From Primorskyibacter sedentarius (GTDB taxonomy: Bacteria > Pseudomonadota > Alphaproteobacteria > Rhodobacterales > Rhodobacteraceae): a stretch of DNA of 45,757 bases. The stretch lies in the NCBI RefSeq assembly GCF_004342065.1, contig NZ_SLZU01000024.1, positions 1 through 45,757 on the forward strand. The letters run 5' to 3'. A program made the translations under genes and the position numbers. A model generated the notes under the pieces. That model was not told where the DNA came from, made no database searches, and worked only from the letters and a program-made list of their open reading frames with translations. Shown here piece by piece: positions 35,320 to 44,669 of the stretch (position 1 is its first letter; each line of letters starts with the position of its first letter).

Positions 35320-36488
35320 AAGATACGAACTTGCCTGATGGGTGGATAGAGCTTCCGATTGAGAAACTGGCCCAGATCACAACCGGTTCTCGCGATACCA
35401 AAGATCGCGAGGAGAACGGTGAATACCCTTTCTTCGTCCGTTCGCAGACCGTTGAGCGTATTAACTCAGTCGGTTTCGACGGTGAAGGCGTGTTGACTGC
35501 CGGCGATGGTGTCGGAACCGGAAAGATATTCCACTACATCAACGGAAAGTGCGACTTTCACCAGCGTGTCTACTTGGTGCACTCCTTTAGCCCCGCGATA
35601 TCAGGCCGATACTTCTACTTTTATTTCCGCTCGTTCTTCTATGATCGCATCATGTCAATGACGGCGAAATCATCTGTGGATTCTGTTCGCCGCGAGATGA
35701 TCGCCGACATGTTAGTTCGACTACCTGAAAACCCAAGAGAGCAGAACCGGATTGTGGAAGCGCTTTCGGATGCGGATGCGTTGATCGAGGGGCTGGAGCG
35801 GCTTATCGCCAAGAAGCGGCTCATCAAGCAGGGCGCGATGCAGGACCTCCTGACCGCCAAGCGCCGCCTTCCGGGGTTTTCGGGGGAGTGGGAGAAGACG
35901 CCTCTTGGCGATATCGGCCCCTTCGTCGGCGGGGGCACCCCCAGCATGGCAAGAGAGGACTTCTGGAAAGACGGAACGGTTCCATGGGTTTCGTCGTCTG
36001 ATGTTCGCATCGGCGAATTGCATGGTGCCGAGCGATTGATAACTAACGCGGCTGTAAAGGGATCGAGCACACGAGTTGTTGAGCACGGCTCAATCCTGTT
36101 CGTTACTCGAAGTGGCATTCTTCGACGCTTCCAGCCGGTCATGATCAACTCGGTGCCTGTGGCAATCAATCAAGACATCAAGGCCCTGCTGCCGCGTTCG
36201 TCCGCGTATTCGCCTCGCTACGTATTTCATGCCGCGGTTGCTTCTGGCGATCAGATCCTCCGCGATTGCATGAAAACAGGCACAACGGTCGAAAGCATTG
36301 ATCTCAATGCACTGCGTCGTTTCCAAATCAACTGCCCGCAAGATCAGGCGGAGCAGGACGCTATAGCGGCCGCCTTGACCGACATGGACGCCGAAATCCA
36401 AGCCCTCGAAACGCGCCTCGAAAAGGCACGGCAGGTGAAAGAGGGCATGATGCAAAACCTTTTGACCGGACGGATCAGGTTGGTCTGA
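35316..36488 (+). CDS. hsdS: Type I restriction-modification specificity subunit HsdS
   Basis: The 390-residue protein starts at GTG 35316. It has two target-recognition domains (~5-145 and ~190-340), each followed by a conserved helical repeat. The first repeat ends in KKRLIKQGAMQDLLT (~168-182). The second ends in VKEGMMQNLLTGRIRL at the C-terminus. The two domains are dissimilar, so the recognised sequence should be bipartite and asymmetric. It fixes the target site for both methylation and cleavage. Confidence 0.96.
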   Translation: MKDTNLPDGWIELPIEKLAQITTGSRDTKDREENGEYPFFVRSQTVERINSVGFDGEGVLTAGDGVGTGKIFHYINGKCDFHQRVYLVHSFSPAISGRYFYFYFRSFFYDRIMSMTAKSSVDSVRREMIADMLVRLPENPREQNRIVEALSDADALIEGLERLIAKKRLIKQGAMQDLLTAKRRLPGFSGEWEKTPLGDIGPFVGGGTPSMAREDFWKDGTVPWVSSSDVRIGELHGAERLITNAAVKGSSTRVVEHGSILFVTRSGILRRFQPVMINSVPVAINQDIKALLPRSSAYSPRYVFHAAVASGDQILRDCMKTGTTVESIDLNALRRFQINCPQDQAEQDAIAAALTDMDAEIQALETRLEKARQVKEGMMQNLLTGRIRLV

Positions 36489-36531
36489 CAATATTTTGAG
36501 CAAATGAATTTCAAGAGATAGGGACAATGCC

Positions 36532-39500
36532 ATGGGCAAGATCGGCGAGGCGGAACGCAAGGCACAGAACAGGGTCATCGACCTGCTCAGCGCACATCAG
36601 ACCGACGCGCCCGGTGGCCTCGGCTGGCGCTACCTCGGTGATTGGCAAAAGCGCGAGGGCAATACCAATATTGAGGAGGATCTGTTGCGTCCCTGGCTCC
36701 TGTCGCGAGGTTACGCCCCTGAAATCGTCACCAGGGCTATTACCCTACTGAAGCGCGAGGCGCGAATGGAGGGCACCAAGCTCTACGAGGCCAACCAGAG
36801 CTTTTACGAGATGCTCCGCTATGGTGTGGCCGTCGCCCCTGGCCCGGGTGAGGCCCCCGTCACCGTCCGCTTTATCGACTGGTCTGACCCCGCCGCCAAC
36901 GACATGGGCGTCGCCGAAGAGGTCGCCATCAAGGGAAAGGACGCCAAGGCCTGGAACAAACGTCCCGATCTGGTGCTTTTCGTCAACGGCATCGCGTTGG
37001 GTGTGGTGGAGTTGAAAAAATCCACCGTGGGCGTCGCCGAAGGCATCCGTCAGACGCTCGACAACCAGCGGCCCGAGTTTATCCGACATTTCTTTACCGC
37101 CGTGCAGATCACCTTCGCCGGCAACGACAGTGAGGGGCTACGCTACGCCCCAATCCAGACGCCGCAGCCCTACTGGCTGGCCTGGAAGGAAGACAGCGAG
37201 ATCACCGGCCCGCTTGACCGTGATGTCACGCATATGATGACCCCCGCGCGGTTCCTTGAAATCATCCACGACTTCACCCTGTTTGACGCAGGCATCAAAA
37301 AGATCACGCGCCCCAACCAGTATTTTGCCGTGAAGGCCGCACAGACCCGCGTGCGGGAAAAGCAAGGCGGGATCATCTGGCAGACGCAGGGGTCCGGCAA
37401 AAGCCTGATCATGGTGATGCTGGCGCGCTGGATCAGGGAAGCATTCCCAGATGGCCGTATCCTGATCGTGACAGACCGCAAGGAGTTGGACAGCCAGATC
37501 GAAGACGTGTTCGGCAACACAGGCGACAAGGTGCGGCGCGCGCGGTCTGGCAATGACCTAATGGCCGCGCTGGCCGATCCGACCGACCGCGTTATTTGCT
37601 CCCTCGTCCATAAATTCGGCAAGCGCGAAGAGGGCGAGATGGAGGGGCTGATCTCCGACATCCAGAACGCCAACATCGGGGCACCTGTCGGCGAGTTCTT
37701 CGTGTTCATCGATGAGGCTCACCGCACGCAATCCGGCAAGCTCGCCAGCGCGATGCGCAAGGTGTTGCCAGAGGCGATGTTCGTCGGCTTTACCGGCACA
37801 CCATTGCTGAAGTCAGACAAAGGCACTTCCCTGGAGACATTCGGCCCCTACATCGGCAAGCCTTACCGCTTTGATGAGGCGGTCGAAGATGGCGTGGTAT
37901 TGGACCTACGCTATGAGGCACGGGATATCGATCAAAGGATCAGCGCACCAGGTAAGATCGACGCCTGGTTCGAGGCGAAGACCAAGGGCCTGACTCCGAT
38001 CGCGAAGGCGGCCTTGAAGCAGCGATGGGGCACTTTGCAACGCGTGCTGTCGAGCCGCGACCGACTGGAGCAGATCGCCAACGATATCATTATGGACATG
38101 GAGATGAAGCCACGGCTGCATGCCGGGATGGGTAACGCCATGTTGGTGGCGGGTTCGATACCTGAGGCTTGCAAGTTCTTCGAAATTTTTAAGAAGTCCG
38201 GCTCTGTATTGGCGGAGAAATGCGCGATTGTGACCTCTTACAAACGCGCAGCACCTGAGATCACCGGTGAAGAAACCGGCATGGGCGAAACAGAAAAGCA
38301 ATACGTCCATCGCGTCTATACGGACCTCCTGGGCGAAACCTCAGAAGAAGATTACGAAGAGGAAGCCCTGCGGCTGTTCAAGAAAGAGCCTGGCCGCATG
38401 AAACTGCTGATTGTAGTCAGCCGCCTCCTGACAGGATTTGACGCTCCAACGGCCACCTATATCTACATCGACAAACAGATGCGCGATCACGGCCTCTTTC
38501 AAGCTATCTGTCGCGTTAACCGCCTTGATGGGGAAGACAAAGATTTCGGATATATCGTCGACTACAAAGATTTGTTCAGGAATATCGAAAGTGCTGTCGA
38601 AGATTATACATCCGAGGCGTTCGATGCCTTTGACAAAGAGGATGTTGAAGGGCTGATCACCGACCGCGCTGAGCAGGCAGATCAGGACCTACGGGTGGCG
38701 CGAGACGCTTGGCTGGGCCTTATGGATAGCGTCGAACAGCCAAAATCAGATGACGAAATCTTTGCATATTTTTCGAGCCCACAGGGGATCAACAACGATC
38801 CCGATGCTGAAGAAAAGGCTCGGCGACGCCAAGCACTGTATAAGATCGCCGGTCGCTACGCCCGCGCCTATGCGAACATTGCGGCGGAGCCCGAAGGTTC
38901 GAGCCTAAACGACCTGGAGTTAACCGAGTGCCGTTGTGAAGTAGAGCGTGCCATCGGGATTAAAGATGCCGTCAGATTGCATAGCGGCGACGCGGTGGAT
39001 ATGAAGCTTTTTGAACCTGCTATGCGGCATCTGATCGATAACTATATCCGCGCAGACGACTCGGAAGTCATCTCACACCTTGGTGACATCAGCCTTATTG
39101 ATCTGGTTGTCAGTAAGGGCTCAGACATTGAAGACAGCCTGCCTCCTGCCTCTAAAGGCAAGCGCCAGAACGTGGCGGAGGCGATTGAAAACAACGTTCG
39201 AAAACTGATCATCGAGGAGAGCCCCGTCAACCCGCGCTTCTATGAAAAAATGTCGGAACTTCTCACTGATTTGGTGCGCCAACGGCGTGATGAGGCCATC
39301 GAATACGCCGAATATCTCGAAAGGATCGCAGCCTTGGTTAGGGATGCAAAAGCGGGACATGGCAAAGAGTATCCCGAGACGATCGGGAGCGTCGGCCAGA
39401 AGGCATTATTCGATAACCTGGAGAACGACGAAGCGCTTGCCCTGAAGGTAGACGCCGCGGTCCGAGCAACAGCGCCATTCGGTTGGCGTGGTAACAAAAT

Positions 39501-39600
39501 GCGCGAAAGGAAGGTCTGGCGCTGCTTGGAGCAAGTCCTGGATGACGCAAGCGCTGTGGAACGGGTTTTCGAGATATTGAAGAATCAAAATGAATACTGA
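36532..39600 (+). CDS. hsdR: Type I restriction endonuclease/translocase HsdR
   Basis: The 1022-residue protein has an N-terminal PD-(D/E)xK nuclease (RPDLVLF with Asp146; Glu160 and Lys162 in VVELKKS). SF2 motor motifs follow: TQGSGKS (285-291), DEAH (394-397) and FTGTPLL, then the second RecA lobe with SRLLTGFDAPT and ICRVNRLDGEDKDFG. A C-terminal helical region assembles with HsdM/S. It translocates and cuts unmodified DNA. It begins 43 bp after hsdS and overlaps the following metallopeptidase gene by 11 bp. Confidence 0.97.
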   Translation: MGKIGEAERKAQNRVIDLLSAHQTDAPGGLGWRYLGDWQKREGNTNIEEDLLRPWLLSRGYAPEIVTRAITLLKREARMEGTKLYEANQSFYEMLRYGVAVAPGPGEAPVTVRFIDWSDPAANDMGVAEEVAIKGKDAKAWNKRPDLVLFVNGIALGVVELKKSTVGVAEGIRQTLDNQRPEFIRHFFTAVQITFAGNDSEGLRYAPIQTPQPYWLAWKEDSEITGPLDRDVTHMMTPARFLEIIHDFTLFDAGIKKITRPNQYFAVKAAQTRVREKQGGIIWQTQGSGKSLIMVMLARWIREAFPDGRILIVTDRKELDSQIEDVFGNTGDKVRRARSGNDLMAALADPTDRVICSLVHKFGKREEGEMEGLISDIQNANIGAPVGEFFVFIDEAHRTQSGKLASAMRKVLPEAMFVGFTGTPLLKSDKGTSLETFGPYIGKPYRFDEAVEDGVVLDLRYEARDIDQRISAPGKIDAWFEAKTKGLTPIAKAALKQRWGTLQRVLSSRDRLEQIANDIIMDMEMKPRLHAGMGNAMLVAGSIPEACKFFEIFKKSGSVLAEKCAIVTSYKRAAPEITGEETGMGETEKQYVHRVYTDLLGETSEEDYEEEALRLFKKEPGRMKLLIVVSRLLTGFDAPTATYIYIDKQMRDHGLFQAICRVNRLDGEDKDFGYIVDYKDLFRNIESAVEDYTSEAFDAFDKEDVEGLITDRAEQADQDLRVARDAWLGLMDSVEQPKSDDEIFAYFSSPQGINNDPDAEEKARRRQALYKIAGRYARAYANIAAEPEGSSLNDLELTECRCEVERAIGIKDAVRLHSGDAVDMKLFEPAMRHLIDNYIRADDSEVISHLGDISLIDLVVSKGSDIEDSLPPASKGKRQNVAEAIENNVRKLIIEESPVNPRFYEKMSELLTDLVRQRRDEAIEYAEYLERIAALVRDAKAGHGKEYPETIGSVGQKALFDNLENDEALALKVDAAVRATAPFGWRGNKMRERKVWRCLEQVLDDASAVERVFEILKNQNEY

Positions 39601-40309
39601 GGTTGCTGAGATCGGCGGCCTCGACGTTGAGATCGTCCGCAAGAAGATCAAGAATCTACACATAGGTTGCTATCCGCCCGAAGGTAGGGTCAGGGTTGCC
39701 GCCCCAGAAAATGTAACCGCGGATGCAATCAGGCTCGCCGTCTTGACCAGGATGTCCTGGATAAGGCGCAAACAGACACAGTTTCTGAGCCAAGAACGCC
39801 AATCTCCACGCCGCTACATTTCCGGCGAAACACATTTCCTTTTTGGTCGGCCACTGAGACTTGAAGTGCAGGAATGGGACAAGAAGGTACACCGGTTCTT
39901 CAGGATGGGGAACGATAAGCTTTTGTTTAACATCCCAGAAAGCACTGAGCAGGAGAAACTACGCCGCTGGATGAATGCCTGGCTGAAATCTGAGCTTCGG
40001 AAACTGGCGGCGCCTCGACTTGAGAAGTGGGCTTTGCATTTGAAAGTACAACCGCGAAAATGGGGTATACGCCCAATGAAAACTAAGTGGGGCAGCTGCA
40101 ATCCTGACAAGAGCATTATTTGGCTAAATGCGGAGCTCGCAAAAAAGCCTGAGCGGATGATTGACTACGTTATCCTTCATGAACTCGCGCACCTTATCTA
40201 TCCTACACATGACAAAAAGTTCATTCGGGTTTTAGATAGCAATCTTCCTCATTGGAGAAATATACGCTGCGAGTTGAATGAACTTCCACTTGCCGCTTGG
40301 ACTGAGTGA
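39590..40309 (+). CDS. YgjP-like zinc metallopeptidase (DUF45) coupled to hsdR
   Basis: The 239-residue protein contains KTKWGSCN (~165-171) and the metalloprotease motif HELAH (197-201) with His207 in PTHDKKF. This is the exact arrangement of the YgjP/WLM-related family. Its start lies inside the last codons of hsdR in another frame, so it is translationally coupled. Such peptidases often accompany type I restriction operons, and a role in turnover of HsdR or of the complex has been suggested but is inference here. No signal peptide is seen, so it should be cytoplasmic. Confidence 0.88.
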   Translation: MNTEVAEIGGLDVEIVRKKIKNLHIGCYPPEGRVRVAAPENVTADAIRLAVLTRMSWIRRKQTQFLSQERQSPRRYISGETHFLFGRPLRLEVQEWDKKVHRFFRMGNDKLLFNIPESTEQEKLRRWMNAWLKSELRKLAAPRLEKWALHLKVQPRKWGIRPMKTKWGSCNPDKSIIWLNAELAKKPERMIDYVILHELAHLIYPTHDKKFIRVLDSNLPHWRNIRCELNELPLAAWTE

Positions 40310-40543
40310 ACTGTGGCGAAAAAACGAACGCACTTTCTGAAAAAAATCCGGTTAACTGAGCGAGTATGACACCGCGAGTAGAGATGGCGAGAGAGCGAAC
40401 GTCTTTTGCGCAGGTGAAAAGCGGCAGCAACGCGCAACAATGTGATCATTGCCTATGAACCATGTCTTCGGCCAAGCCCGAGATCGCCCTTGGAAGAATA
40501 CATCCAAACTAACAGTTTCAATCACATGGCGAAAACCCGTTTC

Positions 40544-41167
40544 TCACAAGAGAGACAGAAGGTCTGAAATCAAACCTTTTATCTTAGCTTGATCGCCGCT
40601 GTTGCCTTGAAGTGCCTTCGCCTCTGCCTCAATTCGCTCGACCTCTTCAAGACTTTCCCAGTCCACGTATTTTTCGGCGAGCCTGAGTAGACCACAGGTT
40701 TCAATAGTTTTTCGCCCTTTTTTGGATTTTGGATAGAAGAATAGCCCGCTTTTCTTGATGTGCTCATCGTAGTTGTCGAGATGTGGATGAACTATAAAGT
40801 AAATCGCACTTTGGGTTGGGACATTTTTTTTGGCTTTCGTGTTTGAAACCTTCTTGTTGGACTTTGCAGTATTGCAGTCAGGGCAAGAAATTGCGAGGTT
40901 CAGAGGCTCAAATGCAAATTGGGCAAAATCACTTAGCGGCAAGACGTGCTCTACCTCCCAAACTTTATGACTGTTGGAATGGGTGATTTCTCTACAATAG
41001 CAGCAAGTGTAATCTTGAGACTGGATTCCGAAATCCTTGATCGCCTTGCGCAAATTCATGGCTGCCTCACACCCCCACACATCACAGGATGCATCGTCAA
41101 GACGGCCTTGGAGGATCTCTTCAATCACAGCCTGCTGCTCGCCGCTGAATGAAATTTTTGCGTACAT
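40544..41167 (-). CDS. HNH endonuclease, Septu PtuB-like
   Basis: The 207-residue protein has a zinc-stabilised HNH fold: CCYC (Cys55, Cys58), EVEHVLPLSD with His74, then LNLAISCPDCNTAKSNK (Cys95, Cys98, Asn99, Lys102). The ATG at 41167 lies 2 bp after the stop of an AAA ATPase gene, and the two form an operon. Size, order and domain type match PtuB of the Septu anti-phage system. It would be the DNA-cutting effector. The ATPase-HNH pairing also occurs in other defence systems, so the exact label is an inference. Confidence 0.82.
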   Translation of the reverse strand: MYAKISFSGEQQAVIEEILQGRLDDASCDVWGCEAAMNLRKAIKDFGIQSQDYTCCYCREITHSNSHKVWEVEHVLPLSDFAQFAFEPLNLAISCPDCNTAKSNKKVSNTKAKKNVPTQSAIYFIVHPHLDNYDEHIKKSGLFFYPKSKKGRKTIETCGLLRLAEKYVDWESLEEVERIEAEAKALQGNSGDQAKIKGLISDLLSLL

Positions 41168-41169
41168 TT

Positions 41170-42663
41170 TTATTTTGTCAGATTTGAAATGTCATCAATG
41201 GCCCTTCCCAACTTGGAACTTGCACCAAGATCCTTGGAAAGCTTCTTCAGCATTGCAAGGCGTCTTTTGAAATCTAAAGATCCAACTTCCCCCCGCGCAA
41301 TCGCATTTGCCGCCCTAATTATCTCCTGCTTGACGTATAGATTGTCGTCATCAATCACACCAAACTGAGTTGCGACGATTTCGTCAATCGACCTTGCAAA
41401 ATGGCTTTCGCGCTGATGGCTACCATCTAATACATGCGTCAAATTAAGCACTGTTGTGTCTTCTTTCTTGGCGTCCGATACTATAATGGGGGAGTGTGTT
41501 GCAACGATGAAGTGACACCCACGAAATGCCGAAAATGTCTCCCTGAGTAGCTCCAAATATCTATCCTGCCACTCTGGATGAAGGCTGATCTCTGGTTCAT
41601 CAATGAGAATAAGAGATGAATCCTGGATTCCTGACGCAATCCCAAGTATTCCGGAAATAATCGATATTTCCCCTGAGCTTGCTTGAAGAATTTCTAAGGG
41701 GTCGCCGTCGTCGTGACGTCGGAGGAAAACCTCACGAAAATTGAGCAGCCTCAAGTCCTTCAGAAGAAATAGCTCGCTGAGCAGGGCCGCAGCATTAGTG
41801 TCTTGCCCAATCTCTACTTCGATACGGCCTTGAAAAGGTCCGTGGTCGTAGTTTTCTTTTGCATGCAGCAAGGCTCGGCGAACCCTGTCCAATCCTGTGG
41901 GATCCGTCTGTAATAATAGTCCCAGGCGATTCATTTTCCCTGTGGAAGAGTTTTCCAAGACAGCGTGATCAATGGGATTTCCCGAAATTAGATCTTCTAT
42001 AAGCCGTCGAGCGCTTGACATCACCCCTAAGGAATATGCCACCTGCACGACGGGCCTCAGACCCAGAAACTCGAAAACCAATTTTACTTTTGATAATTGG
42101 TCTGCGGTCCGGGTTTCGTTCAAGAAAATTCCTCGAATCGTTCGCAAAATTGCCGATCTGAAGTTCGTTCTGCCATTCGTATCTCGAAGCCCAACATAGT
42201 AGTAGCGTTGCTCATGATGCATAGACTCATCGTCCCGATAAGGGACGCGTTCTCTAATAACATCTCTTGACAGCCGGAATTTGTCGAATGGTGTGGTTGC
42301 ACTGGCCACAATTCGGTTCGGAAGTACATCCCGCGGGCGGGTTTTTCCGTCACTTGAACCTCGGCCGTCCATGACGATCTCAGTGAGATTCTGACCTGAC
42401 GATGTAGTCATCGAAATATTAAGAGATGAACTCCTCCTTGATGTAAATTCACCAATTTCCAAGCAAAGAGATTCAGCGATATCAGATAAAAGCTGACTTT
42501 TTCCAATTGAGTTTCTCCCTAAGATTATTGTGAAATAATTTCTGTCATCAATCGTATCAAAATCGGAAAATCTCAAATCCTTACCGAATAGAGGGTGAGC
42601 GCTACTCTTTTCGCCACGACCAATCTTGGAGCGTGTCATGACGTTTTTAATTTGGAAATTCAC
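41170..42663 (-). CDS. AAA/ABC-type ATPase, Septu PtuA-like
   Basis: The 497-residue ATPase of the OLD/RecF-like group has Walker A GRNSIGKS (49-56), an ABC-type signature region ASSGEISIISG (~328-338), Walker B LILIDEPE (351-358) followed by SLHPEWQ, and a switch His in VATHSPIIV. A ~250-residue insert separates the nucleotide motifs. The start is GTG 42663; an ATG at 42639 is an alternative. Base composition is markedly more AT-rich than the operons to the left, which suggests acquisition by transfer. It likely senses infection and controls the HNH nuclease. Confidence 0.85.
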   Translation of the reverse strand: MNFQIKNVMTRSKIGRGEKSSAHPLFGKDLRFSDFDTIDDRNYFTIILGRNSIGKSQLLSDIAESLCLEIGEFTSRRSSSLNISMTTSSGQNLTEIVMDGRGSSDGKTRPRDVLPNRIVASATTPFDKFRLSRDVIRERVPYRDDESMHHEQRYYYVGLRDTNGRTNFRSAILRTIRGIFLNETRTADQLSKVKLVFEFLGLRPVVQVAYSLGVMSSARRLIEDLISGNPIDHAVLENSSTGKMNRLGLLLQTDPTGLDRVRRALLHAKENYDHGPFQGRIEVEIGQDTNAAALLSELFLLKDLRLLNFREVFLRRHDDGDPLEILQASSGEISIISGILGIASGIQDSSLILIDEPEISLHPEWQDRYLELLRETFSAFRGCHFIVATHSPIIVSDAKKEDTTVLNLTHVLDGSHQRESHFARSIDEIVATQFGVIDDDNLYVKQEIIRAANAIARGEVGSLDFKRRLAMLKKLSKDLGASSKLGRAIDDISNLTK

Positions 42664-42865
42664 AACGTATGCTCTCTGGTTTGCGGTGAGGGGTATGCCT
42701 AAGCCATTTTAGTCCCAGCCACTTTATAAGTTAGTGCGTACCAAAGTTACAGGGTTCTGTCATACCATTTTGGTATCCAGCTCCTCATGGTTGACCTTCC
42801 CCCCGGTTTCCGGGCCATTGCGAACTGGAATTTTCCACCTTTGAATGGACGAAGGAGGAAGACCC

Positions 42866-43177
42866 ATGAAGCGGAAGCGTTTCACAGAGTTGGAATGGGA
42901 CCGTGGCCCCAGCGGGGCCGCGTAAGCCCATGTAAACGAGATCATCAGTGTGCTGAAGGAGAGCGAGGCAGGCGCGAAGACGGACGACGTTTGTCGGCGT
43001 CACGGCATCAGCTCGGCGACCTTCTACAGTTGGCGCAAGAAGTACGGTGGCCTGGAGGCTGGCGACGCCAAGCGTCTGAGGGCCTTGGAAGTGGAAAACG
43101 CCAAGCTGAAGCAGATCGTCGCGGACCAGATGCTCGACATGTCCGCGATGAAGGATCTGCTGCAAAAACATTGGTGA
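42866..43177 (+). pseudogene. IS3-type OrfA, interrupted by an in-frame stop
   Basis: MKRKRFTE starts at ATG 42866 behind AAGGAGG. About 15 foreign codons and a TAA (42923-42925) follow, and the normal OrfA sequence then resumes in the same frame: NEIISVLKESEAGAKTDDVC, with the helix-turn-helix RHGISSATFYSWRKKYGG and a leucine-zipper-like tail to TGA 43177. The extra stretch contains a GGCCCC-AGC-GGGGCC hairpin. Initiation at an internal ATG (42950) would give only 75 residues with a clipped DNA-binding domain. Confidence 0.75.
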
Positions 43178-43181
43178 GCCC

Positions 43182-44074
43182 ATGGCGAAGCGACGAGCTG
43201 TGGGCTTTCTGATGGCCGAGCGTGGGTTCAGCGAGCGGCGCGCCTGCCGGATCGTTGACCTGGCGCGGTCAGTGCAGCAATACCGACCGCAGCCAAAAGG
43301 CGACGAGGCCGCAATCAAACGCATGAAGGAGCGGCGTCGGAGCACCGGCGCTATGGCTATCTGCGCCTGCACGCGATGCTGCGTCGGGAAGGTCTCGTTG
43401 TGAACCACAAGCGCACATATCGGCTTTACACCGAGCATGGCTTGCAGGTTCGCACCAAGAAGCGCCGTAAACTGCCCAGGCGGGATCGCGTAGCACCGCA
43501 GGTGCCGGAGAGGCCCATGCAACGATGGTCCTTGGACTTCGTCAGCGATCAGTTGGCTGACTATCGCCGGTTCCGCGTACTCAACATCGTCGATGACCAC
43601 AGCCGGTTCTGCCCCGGTCAAATTATCGACGTGTCGATCCCTGGGGCTCGCGTTGCCCGGTTCCTCGATGACTTGGCGCTGCGCGTTGGCCTGCCGGAAG
43701 AAATTATTCTGGACAACGGACCCGAAGGCACCAGCAAAGCCATGTTCGACTGGTCCGAACGAACCGGTGTGCGGCTGCGATTTATCGAGCCCGGCAAGCC
43801 TGTGCAGAATGCCTTCGTGGAGAGTTTTAACGGCAAATTCCGGGACGAGTGCCTGAACCTTCACTGGTTCCGATCACTACGCCATGCGCGCGAGGAAATC
43901 GGTCAATGGCGAAACCACTACAACAGCAAGCGCCCTCATTCGGCGCTTGGATATCTGTCACCTACGGAGTTCCGGACGAAAACCACCGCGTCAGCGCTTG
44001 AGACTCTTGCGGTCTACACGCTGCCGCTCAGCACTCAAACCCAACCGGAAGATTCCAGATCAAACCGGCCCTAA
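43182..44074 (+). pseudogene. IS3-type OrfB transposase, frameshifted
   Basis: The N-terminus (MAKRRAVGFLMAERGFSERR) runs to about 43335. There one base is missing, so the main frame continues only from [13 protein letters not shown]. The span is 893 bp, one short of a codon multiple. The catalytic core is intact in the second frame: Asp in WSLDFVSD, Asp in ILDNGPE and Glu in [16 protein letters not shown], the DDE of IS3-family integrase-like enzymes. A start at 43376 would lack the N-terminal third. Confidence 0.8.
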
Positions 44075-44090
44075 CCGCGGGGGAAGGTCA

Positions 44091-44370
44091 GTTAGGGCTG
44101 ACCCCTCGCAACCACTCCAGCGGCGGCAAGGAACGATTGGGCAAGATCACCAAGATGGGTGACCGATACCTGCGCCAGCTCATCGTGGTCGGAATGACAT
44201 CGCGAGTGCGGCAGGTCGCCAATCATCCAGACCGCGCCGATCCATGGCTGACGAAGTTGTTGCAAAGAAAGCCAGCCCGGCTTGCGACCGTCGCCATGGC
44301 AAACAAGACTGCGCGGATCATATGGGCCGTGCTGACCAGAGATGAGCCCTACAAACCGCACGCGGCGTAG
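44091..44370 (+). pseudogene. IS110-family transposase C-terminal fragment
   Basis: Directly after the IS3-type right end, the frame reads LGLTPRNHSSGGKERLGKIT, then MGDRYLRQLIVVGM and NKTARIIWAVLTRDEPYKPHAA, ending at TAG 44370. This is the Transposase_20 domain of IS110-family enzymes, including the SSGG segment with the catalytic Ser. The N-terminal DEDD half is not found left of the IS3-type element, so it was lost by deletion. Confidence 0.85.
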
Positions 44371-44669
44371 GTCGGCGCGCGCCCACGAGATAGCAAGACC
44401 GACGATGTGATGGTGTACCATTCAGCCGCAATGATCAGGACGCTCCGCCGAAAGTCCCGGGCGCAATTGCCCGCGAAGCAGATAGGAACCTGATCTGCGG
44501 ATCCCATCAGGGCCAGCGGTGATGACCGCGCAAACAGGCCGGACACAAGACCGCTTCTGAAAAGGTACACGCAGTCTCATTTAAGCCTTGCTATGCGGGA
44601 GCCAATGGTATGGACCCCGCTGCCTTCGGGCGGCCACGATAAGACATTTGCAAAGCAAGGAGATGTATC
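44371..44669 (+). ncRNA. Candidate IS110 bridge-RNA region (non-coding end)
   Basis: This 299-bp gene-free stretch joins the remnant of one IS110 element to the transposase start of the next. It contains three clear hairpins: GCAGAT-N9-ATCTGC (44478-44498), GCGGT-GATG-ACCGC (44516-44529) and GCTGCC-TTCG-GGCGGC (44619-44634). IS110-group elements encode a structured bridge RNA in the non-coding end upstream of the transposase. The position and folding potential fit, but RNA boundaries and guide loops are not determined. Confidence 0.35.

Larger units (their letters stand above)
42792..44090 (+). mobile_element. IS3-type insertion sequence, degenerate copy
   Basis: Inverted ends TGACCTTCCCCCCGG (42792) and CCGCGGGGGAAGGTCA (ending 44090) bracket orfA- and orfB-like frames, a 1299-bp element. 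The right end abuts an IS110 transposase fragment, so it is inserted beside or within older IS debris. Both genes are damaged, so this copy cannot move by itself. A clean target duplication was not evident. Confidence 0.8.

Noticed and set aside
40310-43000. Retron-Septu (Eco7-like) system
   Set aside because: The ATPase-HNH pair is present, but no reverse transcriptase gene or msr-msd-like structure lies beside it.
42785-43864. 359-codon minus-strand open frame
   Set aside because: Antisense to the IS3-type orfA/orfB, where the DDE motifs are clear.
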